NCBI RefSeq assembly: GCF_020832205.1
Contig: NZ_JAFIFD010000038.1
Span: forward strand, 62,001 to 126,000
DNA length: 64,000 bases
From: Exiguobacterium sp.
GTDB lineage: Bacteria; Bacillota; Bacilli; Exiguobacteriales; Exiguobacteriaceae
Reading direction: 5' to 3'
A model generated the notes under the pieces. It did no database searches and was not told the origin of the DNA. It saw only the letters and a program-made list of their open reading frames with translations. This document shows, piece by piece, positions 9,731 to 18,166 of this stretch. Made by a program: the position numbers and the translations under genes. Every line of letters starts with the position of its first letter. Position 1 is the stretch's first letter.

Positions 9731-10423
9731 ATGAATCGGATATTAGTAGCCGAAGATGAGCATGCGATTCGCAGCTTTATCATCGTAAATTTAAAGCGAG
9801 CCGGGTTTGACGTCTTTGAGGCGTCGAATGGTCGCGAAGCCGTCACGGCGTTTGACCGTCAACCGTTTGATATCGTCTTGCTCGACGTCATGATGCCGGA
9901 GATGGATGGATTTGAAGCGTGTGCGGCGATCCGTGATTTAGATGAAAACGTCGGCATCATCATGTTGACGGCACGGACGCTCGAAGAAGATAAGATTGAA
10001 GGGCTCGGGAAAGGCGCGGACGACTACATCGCCAAACCGTTCAGCCCAGGCGAGCTCGTTGCCCGGATTCAAGCGCTCCTCCGCCGTGTTGAAAAAGTGA
10101 AGCGCAAAGAGAAAAAACGCTTGAAGTCGGGACCGTTCGCCATCGACTTGGCAGCGAAGCAAGTGACGAAATACGGACAACCGATTGATTTGACACCGAC
10201 CGAGTATGATTTGATTTGTCACCTCGTGCAAAATGAAGAAGTCGTCTTATCGCGTGACGCGCTTCTCGATGCGGTCTGGGGCGTCAATTACTTCGGCGAC
10301 CGAAAGACGGTCGACGTCAACATCCGCCGGTTGCGTCAAAAGATTGAAGACGACCCGAGCCATCCTGCGTTCATTGAGACGCTGTGGGGACATGGGTATA
10401 AGTGGCGGAGACATGACGGATGA
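9731..10423 (+). CDS. OmpR-family response regulator
   Basis: ILVAEDEHAIRSFI, IVLLDVMMPEMDG, winged-helix C-terminus (GYKWRR). Confidence 0.95.
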   Translation: MNRILVAEDEHAIRSFIIVNLKRAGFDVFEASNGREAVTAFDRQPFDIVLLDVMMPEMDGFEACAAIRDLDENVGIIMLTARTLEEDKIEGLGKGADDYIAKPFSPGELVARIQALLRRVEKVKRKEKKRLKSGPFAIDLAAKQVTKYGQPIDLTPTEYDLICHLVQNEEVVLSRDALLDAVWGVNYFGDRKTVDVNIRRLRQKIEDDPSHPAFIETLWGHGYKWRRHDG

Positions 10424-11799
10424 AGCAACAGCTCGTCATCCGCATCATGATTGTTATGACGCTCGTTTTGATTCTGCTCGTGAGCGTACTGTCCTACGGA
10501 ACGTATCGCTATTACTATGAGTATGAATCTGAAGCACTCCTTAGCCACGCGACGACGAGTGCGTACTTGTATCCACAGGCACAAGTCGGGTTCGATACGC
10601 CGAGCGCGTTTTCTGTTCTCGTCCGGACGTTCGGCTATCCAGGGACGGATTTGACGATCGTCAACCGTTTCGGTGAAATCGTGAAGACGACCGGGCAACG
10701 CGACCATCAGGCGCTGTTCACCGAGCGGCAACTCGAGCAACTTGCGCGAGGAGAGTCCGTCGTTCAAGACTATGACGTTCAGGACGAACACTACTTGTCG
10801 GTGACGAGTCCGATCATGACCGGTGAGACGAGTGAACTCGCCATCAGTTTCACCCGGCCGCTAGAAGACTTAGATACACTCATCCGCGAGATATGGATGG
10901 CGGTCATCTTGATTGGCGTCCTCATCTGGCTACTCGCACTCTATGCGGTCATTCGCATCGCCGACCGGTTCGTCCGTCCGATTCGTGACATCATCGAGAC
11001 GGCAGACGAGATGGCACAAGGTGACTTCGACGTCGAAGTCTATTCGAATGAAAAACATGAGCTCGGGGCACTCGCCCGGACGTTGACGTATTTAGGGGCG
11101 AAAGTCCAGCAGCATCAATCGACGCGGAACGAATTTTTATCGAACGTGTCACACGAGCTCAGAACGCCGTTGACCTCCATCAAAGGATGGACCGAGACGA
11201 TCCGAGGCGGAAATGAGAAATTGTCAGAAGAGACTGAGCTTGGCCTTGGGATCATCCATTCCGAGACGGAGCGGATGATCGGTCTCGTCGAACAGCTTCT
11301 CGACTACACAAAAATCGAGGAGAGCCGGCTCGTGCTATACCGGCAAGAGCTCGATCTCGTCTCGTTGCTGCGAAAAGTATCAGTGCAGCTGAAACAATCA
11401 CTCGAAGACAAACAGATTACGCTGGTCGAACGCTATCCTCAAAAATCGATCGGCCTGTTCGATGAGAACCGCTTGAAGCAAGTGTTTTTGAACTTGCTTG
11501 AGAACGCGATCCGATTTTCGCCGGACGGGGGGACGTTGACGGTTCGATTCGTCCAGTCGGAGCGTGTCGCCTTCATCTCGATTATCGACGAAGGACCTGG
11601 TATCTCGAAGGAACATTTACAGCGCATCACCGAGATGTTCTACCAGGCACAAGTGACGAAAGGGAGCAGCGGTCTCGGTCTTGCCATCGCCAAGGAATTG
11701 ATCGAGGCGCACGAAGGGAAACTCGTCATTGAAAGTGAAGTCGGTCAAGGGACGACGGTGACCGTTCTATTGCCGCTCGACCCGAGTGAACTACATTAA
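10420..11799 (+). CDS. sensor histidine kinase (HAMP, HisKA, HATPase)
   Basis: Two TM segments, FLSNVSHELRTPLTSIKGW H-box, DEGPGISKEHLQR, SSGLGLAIAKELIEAH; overlaps RR by 4 nt. Confidence 0.95.
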   Translation: MKQQLVIRIMIVMTLVLILLVSVLSYGTYRYYYEYESEALLSHATTSAYLYPQAQVGFDTPSAFSVLVRTFGYPGTDLTIVNRFGEIVKTTGQRDHQALFTERQLEQLARGESVVQDYDVQDEHYLSVTSPIMTGETSELAISFTRPLEDLDTLIREIWMAVILIGVLIWLLALYAVIRIADRFVRPIRDIIETADEMAQGDFDVEVYSNEKHELGALARTLTYLGAKVQQHQSTRNEFLSNVSHELRTPLTSIKGWTETIRGGNEKLSEETELGLGIIHSETERMIGLVEQLLDYTKIEESRLVLYRQELDLVSLLRKVSVQLKQSLEDKQITLVERYPQKSIGLFDENRLKQVFLNLLENAIRFSPDGGTLTVRFVQSERVAFISIIDEGPGISKEHLQRITEMFYQAQVTKGSSGLGLAIAKELIEAHEGKLVIESEVGQGTTVTVLLPLDPSELH

Positions 11800-11807
11800 A
11801 AGGGTTA

Positions 11808-11865
11808 AACCTCCTTGATTCAGGATACATGTAATTGTATGTAGAATAAGGGAGGTTTTTTTTGC
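11808..11865 (+). terminator. hairpin terminator-like element whose 3' arm carries the SD of the next gene
   Basis: aaacctccttg...aagggaggtttttttt, with inner TACAT-N8-ATGTA; GGGAGG is 10 nt before the GTG at 11866. Confidence 0.6.
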
Positions 11866-12231
11866 GTGGCGACGAAATCATTGAAACCGATCAAAGGAAC
11901 ACCGAACGCTGTATCGACGCAAACATCGATCACGGCGCTCAAGATGGACCCGCTCCCGTACGGACGCGACCGTGCCCACACGGTCGAGACGATGAAAATG
12001 GTCATGAGCCAGATGCCTCGGACCGAACTTGTCGAGGAGACGGACGACATGCTTCGGTACGTCGTATCGACGAAAGTGATGCGGTTTAAAGACGACGTCG
12101 AATTTTTATTTGACGATGAGACAAGACAAATTGAGTTTCGTTCGGCCGCACGACTCGGGCATTCCGATTTTGGTGTGAACCGAAGACGGATGGAAGATGT
12201 GAGTGAACGATATCGGAGGTTGATGAAATGA
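11866..12231 (+). CDS. DUF1499 family protein
   Basis: FVDTT-like pattern (YVVSTKVMRFKDDVEFLFDDETRQIEFRSAARLGHSDFGVNRRRMEDVSERYR); ATGA overlap with next gene. Confidence 0.8.
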   Translation: MATKSLKPIKGTPNAVSTQTSITALKMDPLPYGRDRAHTVETMKMVMSQMPRTELVEETDDMLRYVVSTKVMRFKDDVEFLFDDETRQIEFRSAARLGHSDFGVNRRRMEDVSERYRRLMK

Positions 12232-13652
12232 AAGATTATCAGTTGATTGTCATCGGTGGAGGCGCGGCCGGCATGACGGTTGCGGCCGGAGCCGCCAACC
12301 TTGGCGCGAAAGTCGCGCTCGTCGAGAAGAAAAAACATCTCGGCGGGGATTGTCTTCACGTCGGATGTATCCCGTCCAAGGCGCTCATCGCCGCCTCGAA
12401 AGAAGCGAGTGCGATGATGCAGGCCGCACGCGTACTCGGCACCGAGTTTGACGGGCGCGATCATTATCAGACAACGAAAGCACGGGTCGACCGGGCCCGT
12501 GAGATCATTCAAGAGCATGACGGTACCGAGCGTTTCACAAAGTTAGGTGTCGACGTCTACATCGGGGAAGCGTCATTCCAAAGCCCTTATGAATTAAAAG
12601 TAGGCGAAGACTTGTTGATCGGCAAAAAGTTCGTCATTGCGACAGGTTCGAAGCCGACGGTACCGCCGATTGACGGACTGGATACGGTCCCATACTTAAC
12701 GAACGAGAACGTTTTCCAAGAAGAGACGCTTCCGGAAAGTCTGATCGTCATCGGGGCGGGCACGATTGGACTCGAACTCGCCCAATCGTTCGCGCGTCTC
12801 GGCAGTCAAGTGACCGTGCTCGAGGCACTGGATACGTTTTTACCGAAAGAGGACGAATCGGTACAGACGCTTTTACGCACGCAACTCGAGATGGCGATGC
12901 GCCTGAAAATCGGCGTGAACGTCAAACAAGTCTCAGAAGTAAATGGAAAGATCCATGTCGACGCTGAAGTCGATGGGGAAAGCGTCCACTATGAGGCGGA
13001 CAAGCTTCTCATGGCAACGGGAAGAAAACCGCGTCTCGATGCGCTCCGGCTTGACCGGGCCCGCGTCCACGTCAAAGACGGGTACGTCGATATCTCCTCG
13101 ACGTACCGGACGTCGCAACCCCATATCTTTGCGATCGGGGATACGATCAACACGTTGCCGTTCACGCATGCGGCCGGTGAAGAAGGAAAAGCGGTCGTCG
13201 CGAACGCATTGTTCGGTCTGTGGAACAAAGTCGACTATCGGAAGATGCCGTGGATCACTTTCACAGACCCAGAAGTGTTTCATGTCGGGTTGACCGAGGC
13301 CGAGGCGCGGAAGCAGTACGGCGAAGACGTTGACATTTTTGAAGCGAAGCTGTCGGAAGTCGATCGGTTTGTCGCCGACCGACAAGAGACGGGATTCGTC
13401 AAAATCATTACACGAAAGAACGGGAAAATCATCGGTGGACATGCGGTCGGGATGACGGCTGGCGATTGGATGCAAATCGTCGTCTACGCGATGCAGCGTG
13501 GCGATAAGATCGGGAAGTTATCACGCATGATTTATCCGTACCCGTCCCGGAGTGAAGCCGTCAAAAAAGCGTCTGATCTGTACTGGCGCAAACGCCTGTT
13601 CAACAGCCCGCTCACAGAACTCGCGCGCAAGTATTTTGAATGGACAAGATGA
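12228..13652 (+). CDS. FAD-dependent pyridine nucleotide-disulfide oxidoreductase (class I, MerA/RclA/Lpd-like; not a true mercuric reductase)
   Basis: GGGAAGMTVAAGAANLGAKVALVEKKKHLGGDCLHVGCIPSKAL; no N-terminal heavy-metal domain and no C-terminal vicinal Cys pair. Confidence 0.88.
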   Translation: MKDYQLIVIGGGAAGMTVAAGAANLGAKVALVEKKKHLGGDCLHVGCIPSKALIAASKEASAMMQAARVLGTEFDGRDHYQTTKARVDRAREIIQEHDGTERFTKLGVDVYIGEASFQSPYELKVGEDLLIGKKFVIATGSKPTVPPIDGLDTVPYLTNENVFQEETLPESLIVIGAGTIGLELAQSFARLGSQVTVLEALDTFLPKEDESVQTLLRTQLEMAMRLKIGVNVKQVSEVNGKIHVDAEVDGESVHYEADKLLMATGRKPRLDALRLDRARVHVKDGYVDISSTYRTSQPHIFAIGDTINTLPFTHAAGEEGKAVVANALFGLWNKVDYRKMPWITFTDPEVFHVGLTEAEARKQYGEDVDIFEAKLSEVDRFVADRQETGFVKIITRKNGKIIGGHAVGMTAGDWMQIVVYAMQRGDKIGKLSRMIYPYPSRSEAVKKASDLYWRKRLFNSPLTELARKYFEWTR

Positions 13653-13659
13653 ACATGAC

Positions 13660-13687
13660 AAAAGCCCACTCGGCTGAGTGGGCTTTT
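13660..13687. terminator. bidirectional intrinsic terminator
   Basis: aaaagcccactcggctgagtgggctttt between convergent genes. Confidence 0.85.
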
Positions 13688-14465
13688 ACTGTGGCAAGAT
13701 AATCGTTTCAATCATTTTAGGAGACCCTTCCGATAAATCGACGAGCGGTTTGATCAACACTTCGACGCGCCGGTTTTTAGCGCGGCCGGCATCCGTGTCG
13801 TTCGACGCAATCGGTTTATACTCTCCGTAGCTCGCGAGCGTGAACTGGTTCGGATTTAAGGCGTCGTTCGTCAACAAGCCGCGCATGAACGCCGTCGCTC
13901 GCGCCGAGCTGAGCTCCCAGTTCGAAGGGAAGCGAGCCGTGTTGATCGGGACGTTGTCCGTATGGCCGGACACGACGATCTCCCGGTTGCCGGCTTGCTC
14001 GAGGATTCCGCTGATGGACCGGGCGACGTCACGTGCCTCGGCGTCGAGTGTCGCTTCACCCATGCTAAACAGCGCCCTGTCTTGAATCGTCAGGACGAGT
14101 CCGCTCGAGTTGATCGTCGCCTCGATCTGGTCTTGAAGTCCTTTTTCTTCGATATATTGAGTCACTTGTTCTTTCAACTCATCGAGTTTAGCAAGTTCGT
14201 ACGTTCGCGGGTTCGCCGTCGTATCGGTGTTGTTCGTCCGGTTGATATCACTGTTCGAGGCCGTCGAGGCTTGAAAGACGCTCGTCCCACCAGAGAACAC
14301 TTGATTGAACGAGCGCGACATCTTCTCGAGTTTCGTCTGGTCGACACTACTCGATGCGAATAAAACGATGAACAAAGCGAGAAGAAGCGTCAGTAAATCC
14401 GCATACGGGATGAGCCAGCCTTCTGGGATATGTTCTTCATGGTCATGCTTCTTTTTGCGCTTCAT
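13686..14465 (-). CDS. motB: flagellar motor protein MotB
   Basis: IPYADLLTLLLALFIVLFASSSVDQTKL plug/TM; OmpA-like VSGHTDNVPINTARFPSNWELSSARA, NRRVEVLI. Confidence 0.95.
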   Translation of the reverse strand: MKRKKKHDHEEHIPEGWLIPYADLLTLLLALFIVLFASSSVDQTKLEKMSRSFNQVFSGGTSVFQASTASNSDINRTNNTDTTANPRTYELAKLDELKEQVTQYIEEKGLQDQIEATINSSGLVLTIQDRALFSMGEATLDAEARDVARSISGILEQAGNREIVVSGHTDNVPINTARFPSNWELSSARATAFMRGLLTNDALNPNQFTLASYGEYKPIASNDTDAGRAKNRRVEVLIKPLVDLSEGSPKMIETIILPQ

Positions 14466-15225
14466 AGTCGGCTCGCTCCTTTGGAGACAAATACACGGAC
14501 AACTTATCTTCTAACGTCTTCGGCGATTCGCCGCCTTGGATCGAGAGGATCCCTTCAATCATCATTTCTTTGATGAGCACCTCGGTCTTTGAATATTGCT
14601 TCAATTTATTGGCGAACGGGAACCAAAGCACGTACCCCGAGAAGATCCCGAACAGTGTCGCGACGAAGGCGGCCGAAATCGCATAGCCGAGCTTATCGAT
14701 GTCAGACAGGTCTTTTAGGGCGGCGACGAGTCCGATGACGGCCCCGAGTACGCCGAGTGTCGGTGCGTACGTACCGGCTTGCGTGAACACGTCAGCGTTC
14801 GCTTTGTGCCGGATTTCCATGTTTTCGATATCACGCGACATGACTTCCGCGATATATTCAGACGGTTGCCCGTCGATGACCATCATCATGCCTTGCTTTA
14901 AAAACGGCTCTTCGACTTGTTCTAAGGCGGTCTCGAGTGACAAGAGACCTTCTTTACGAGCTTGTGTCGATAAATCGACGAATTGGGTCAACATGCCGGA
15001 CTTGCTAGGCAAGTTCTGTTTTGTGAATAGGATTTTGAACAGCTTCGGCACGTTTTGAAGCTGCTCTTTTGAAACGGCGATACTGACCGCTGCTGCGGTC
15101 CCGACAAAAATGATGACAAGTGCGGCCGGGTTGATGAGCGGTGCCACACCTGCCCCTTTCAGAATCATCCCGCCAATCAACGTGAAGAAACCGAGTAAAA
15201 GTCCTACTAAAGTGACGACATCCAT
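14443..15225 (-). CDS. motA: flagellar motor stator protein MotA
   Basis: MotA/TolQ/ExbB: GTYAPTLGVLGAVIGLVAAL; overlaps motB start. Confidence 0.93.
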   Translation of the reverse strand: MDVVTLVGLLLGFFTLIGGMILKGAGVAPLINPAALVIIFVGTAAAVSIAVSKEQLQNVPKLFKILFTKQNLPSKSGMLTQFVDLSTQARKEGLLSLETALEQVEEPFLKQGMMMVIDGQPSEYIAEVMSRDIENMEIRHKANADVFTQAGTYAPTLGVLGAVIGLVAALKDLSDIDKLGYAISAAFVATLFGIFSGYVLWFPFANKLKQYSKTEVLIKEMMIEGILSIQGGESPKTLEDKLSVYLSPKERADYEAQKEA

Positions 15226-15311
15226 GTCTATGTTTTCCACCTTTCTAAATGAACAGGAATTAAAAAAAGCGAGAGACGCAACTCGTCTCCCGCATAATGC
15301 GTTCCCGATGG

Positions 15312-15572
15312 TTAAGCGCCGTTTTCGTCAATCAGCAATTGAATGCTGATATTTCGTTCTTCACGCTCTATATCGGTTAATACATCGTATTTTTTTAACA
15401 ATGCGTACAATTGATTCACAACTTGTTGATCAAGCGACCAATGCAGCAATTCTTCGAGCTGGAAATAAAGATGGGCGGGCATGTACTGTGACTGACGCTC
15501 CAACCTTCGCGAGACATCCTTTAGCGAATGATCTACCGTACTAGGGTCCACGGTTTCATTCAACCTCCTCAA
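15312..15572 (-). CDS. hypothetical small protein
   Basis: 86-aa ORF between motA and ktrB-like gene, followed by tcgc/gcga stem; no family recognised. Confidence 0.5.
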   Translation of the reverse strand: MRRLNETVDPSTVDHSLKDVSRRLERQSQYMPAHLYFQLEELLHWSLDQQVVNQLYALLKKYDVLTDIEREERNISIQLLIDENGA

Positions 15573-15699
15573 CGTTTATAAAGTCTATCTATCATATTAC
15601 CAAAAAAACAAAGAAAGGGTTAGCATGACATTTTCCTAGTTGGCAATTTCTATATTGAGGCGTAATATGGGGCTTAGAAACAGTGAAGGAGATACGAAC

Positions 15700-17079
15700 A
15701 TGCGACATCCATTGTCAGTGCGTGAACGGCAGTTTAAACGAATCGAGGCGTTGTACCGAATCGTTTTCGAGAAACCGGCCCGTTTCATCGCGACTGGTTT
15801 TTTACTCACGATTTTTGTCGGTGCGACGCTGTTGTATATGCCGTTCGCACAAAGTGAGCCGGTGTCTTGGATCGACTGTCTCTTCATTGCGACATCGGCC
15901 GGGACGGTGACGGGTCTGTCGACCATCGATATCGGGACGTCGTTCACGACGTTTGGAGAAATCGTCATCGTCGCTTTGATTCAAATCGGCGGACTCGGGT
16001 TCATGACGATCGCGCTCATGCTTTTGAGCGTGCTCGGGAAGAAAATCGGCTTGAAGCAACGGATTTTGCTGCAAGAATCCCTCAATCTATCGGGTCCGGG
16101 CGGAACGGTTCGGCTCGTTCGAAACATCGTCTTCACGACGGTCATCGTCCAGTTCCTCGGGATGTGTTTTTTGACGTTCGAGTTATATGGAACAGGGCGT
16201 TACTCGTTTGGGGAAGCGCTCTACTATGGATTTTTCCATGCCGTGTCCGCATTCAACAACGCGGGTTTCTCCTTATGGCCCGACAGTCTCATGCAGTTCG
16301 AGCAAAACACGTCCGTTATCATCACGATCGCCATGCTCATCATGATTGGCGGGCTCGGCTTCACGACGATTGCCGATGCGACCGAGGCGAGACGCTGGAA
16401 ACGGCTAGCGCTCCACTCGAAGATTATGATCGCGTCGCTCGTCGTCATCAACGGGATTGCCTGGTTTGCACTTATGTTATTTGAATGGGTGTCGATTGAA
16501 GGCGCACTATACGGACGACCGCTTAACGAAGCGCTGCATGCGACGTTCTTTCAGGCGGTGACGACGCGAACGGCCGGATTCAATACGATCGACATTGCGG
16601 CGATGGCACCGGTCTCGATCGGTCTCATCCTCATTCTTATGTACATCGGGGCTGGGGCCGCGTCGACAGGATCAGGGATTAAAGTGACGACCGTGGCTGT
16701 CATTTTGGCTGATATGTGGGCGTTTATCGTCGGTAAGAAAGAAACGGTCATCATGGAGCGCACGATCGATGTGTTTCAAATTAAAAAGGCGTATATGGTG
16801 GCCATCACGAGTTTCTTCTTTATTCTGTTCCTTACCGCATTGACGATTTTGACGAACGGCCATTTGCCGGCGACAGCGATCTTGTTCGAGGTCGTGTCCG
16901 CATTCGGGACGGTCGGCCTGTCGCTTGGAATCACGGCGGAGTTGAACAACAGCGGGAAAGAGCTCATCATGTTCATGATGCTCCTTGGCCGTGTCGGCTC
17001 ATTGACGATCCTCTTCACCGTGGCGAGACAATTGGACCGCAAGATTCGCTATCCGAAAGAAAAACTATTGATTGGATGA
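15700..17079 (+). CDS. TrkH/KtrB family potassium uptake membrane protein
   Basis: TSAGTVTGLSTIDIGTSFTTFGEIVI, AVSAFNNAGFSL, TTRTAGFNTIDI, SAFGTVGLSLGIT pore loops. Confidence 0.94.
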   Translation: MRHPLSVRERQFKRIEALYRIVFEKPARFIATGFLLTIFVGATLLYMPFAQSEPVSWIDCLFIATSAGTVTGLSTIDIGTSFTTFGEIVIVALIQIGGLGFMTIALMLLSVLGKKIGLKQRILLQESLNLSGPGGTVRLVRNIVFTTVIVQFLGMCFLTFELYGTGRYSFGEALYYGFFHAVSAFNNAGFSLWPDSLMQFEQNTSVIITIAMLIMIGGLGFTTIADATEARRWKRLALHSKIMIASLVVINGIAWFALMLFEWVSIEGALYGRPLNEALHATFFQAVTTRTAGFNTIDIAAMAPVSIGLILILMYIGAGAASTGSGIKVTTVAVILADMWAFIVGKKETVIMERTIDVFQIKKAYMVAITSFFFILFLTALTILTNGHLPATAILFEVVSAFGTVGLSLGITAELNNSGKELIMFMMLLGRVGSLTILFTVARQLDRKIRYPKEKLLIG

Positions 17080-17080
17080 C

Positions 17081-17107
17081 AAAAAGCCCTGATGATCAGG
17101 GCTTTTT
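17081..17107. terminator. bidirectional intrinsic terminator
   Basis: aaaaagccctgatgatcagggcttttt. Confidence 0.85.
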
Positions 17108-18166
17108 GTGTGTGTCGTAATAGGCGACAACTTGTGGCAAGTAGTCTTTTAAATCGGGACAAATGATGCCGGTACCGTTTAATGCCCGCATCGTCTGGGT
17201 CGTGTCGAAATGGACTTGGTGCTTGAAGTAGTCGAGGAGTTCGCGAGGGACTCCGTAGCGTTCCGATAATTTGAGAGCCGAAAAACCGGCATCGGCGGCG
17301 ACGTGAGGAATCGTCCCGCGTGGAGGACGGTGGAACATCTCTTCATGAATCATGCGATACACTTCGCGCGCCCCATGCGGGAACGGGTCTGTCAGATGGA
17401 ACGTCCGGCCTAATCCAGCTGGTGCGTGCGCGAGATACGCCGTCGCCTCGACCACATAATCATACGGCACGAGGTTCACTTCGATATTTTGGCGTCCGAT
17501 GTACGGAAGCGGTGCGGCCTGGCGCAACTGGTCCATCAATTTCAAGACGAAATAGACACCATCGAATTTTTTCGTCTCGCCGGTCAGGCTATGACCGATG
17601 ACAATTCCCGGGCGGATCACGGTCACCGGCATCGACCCGAACTCGCGGGAGACGATCGCTTCGGCTTCATACTTCGTCGCCTCGTAATGGTTTTTGAAAG
17701 CGACGCGATGCCATAGTTCGTTCTCGTACACCGTTCCTTGCCGCCGTCCCGACACATAGGCGGTACTGAAATAGACGTACCGCTTCAAGTTCGGGGCGCG
17801 CTTCGCGAATGCCGTCATATGTTTCGTGCCGAGCAAGTTGATTCGATAACCGACCTCGTAAGGGATGCTCAAATCGTATGCGGCCGCCAAATGAAACACA
17901 TAATTCACGCTCCGCTCGATGACCGAGCGCATAATCGGGTCGAGGATGACTTCCGGGAGTGTGATGTCCGCCTCGACGAGGACGAGTTGCTCGTCTTGGA
18001 GTGACGTCGTCGCCAATAGCTCTTGTTTCAACGCGAGCGCTTCACCGTGTTGGTTCGGAAGATGAAGCGCGTAAATTGTGCCGATTTGACTCGGTAAAGA
18101 AGCGAGATGGGTGATCAGCTTCCCGGCGAGAAAGCCGGGGAATCCGGTAAAGACGTAATGGTTCAT
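17096..18166 (-). CDS. SDR family NAD(P)-dependent oxidoreductase (extended SDR / thioester-reductase-like)
   Basis: FTGFPGFLAGKLITHL (TGxxGFxG-like), YVFHLAAAYDL, ATKYEAEAIV; start at ATG 18166. Confidence 0.85.
   Translation of the reverse strand: MNHYVFTGFPGFLAGKLITHLASLPSQIGTIYALHLPNQHGEALALKQELLATTSLQDEQLVLVEADITLPEVILDPIMRSVIERSVNYVFHLAAAYDLSIPYEVGYRINLLGTKHMTAFAKRAPNLKRYVYFSTAYVSGRRQGTVYENELWHRVAFKNHYEATKYEAEAIVSREFGSMPVTVIRPGIVIGHSLTGETKKFDGVYFVLKLMDQLRQAAPLPYIGRQNIEVNLVPYDYVVEATAYLAHAPAGLGRTFHLTDPFPHGAREVYRMIHEEMFHRPPRGTIPHVAADAGFSALKLSERYGVPRELLDYFKHQVHFDTTQTMRALNGTGIICPDLKDYLPQVVAYYDTHKKP

Noticed and set aside
12933-13475. 180-aa minus-strand ORF within the flavoprotein gene
   Set aside because: Antisense shadow; no RBS and no family signature.
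12228-13652. Possible mercuric reductase / mercury-resistance locus
   Set aside because: No MerR, MerT/P or NmerA domain and no C-terminal vicinal Cys; only the generic class-I disulfide reductase fold is supported.
15867-16484. 205-aa ORF in alternative frame within the TrkH/KtrB gene
   Set aside because: His/Arg/Asp-rich out-of-frame translation of a membrane protein gene.
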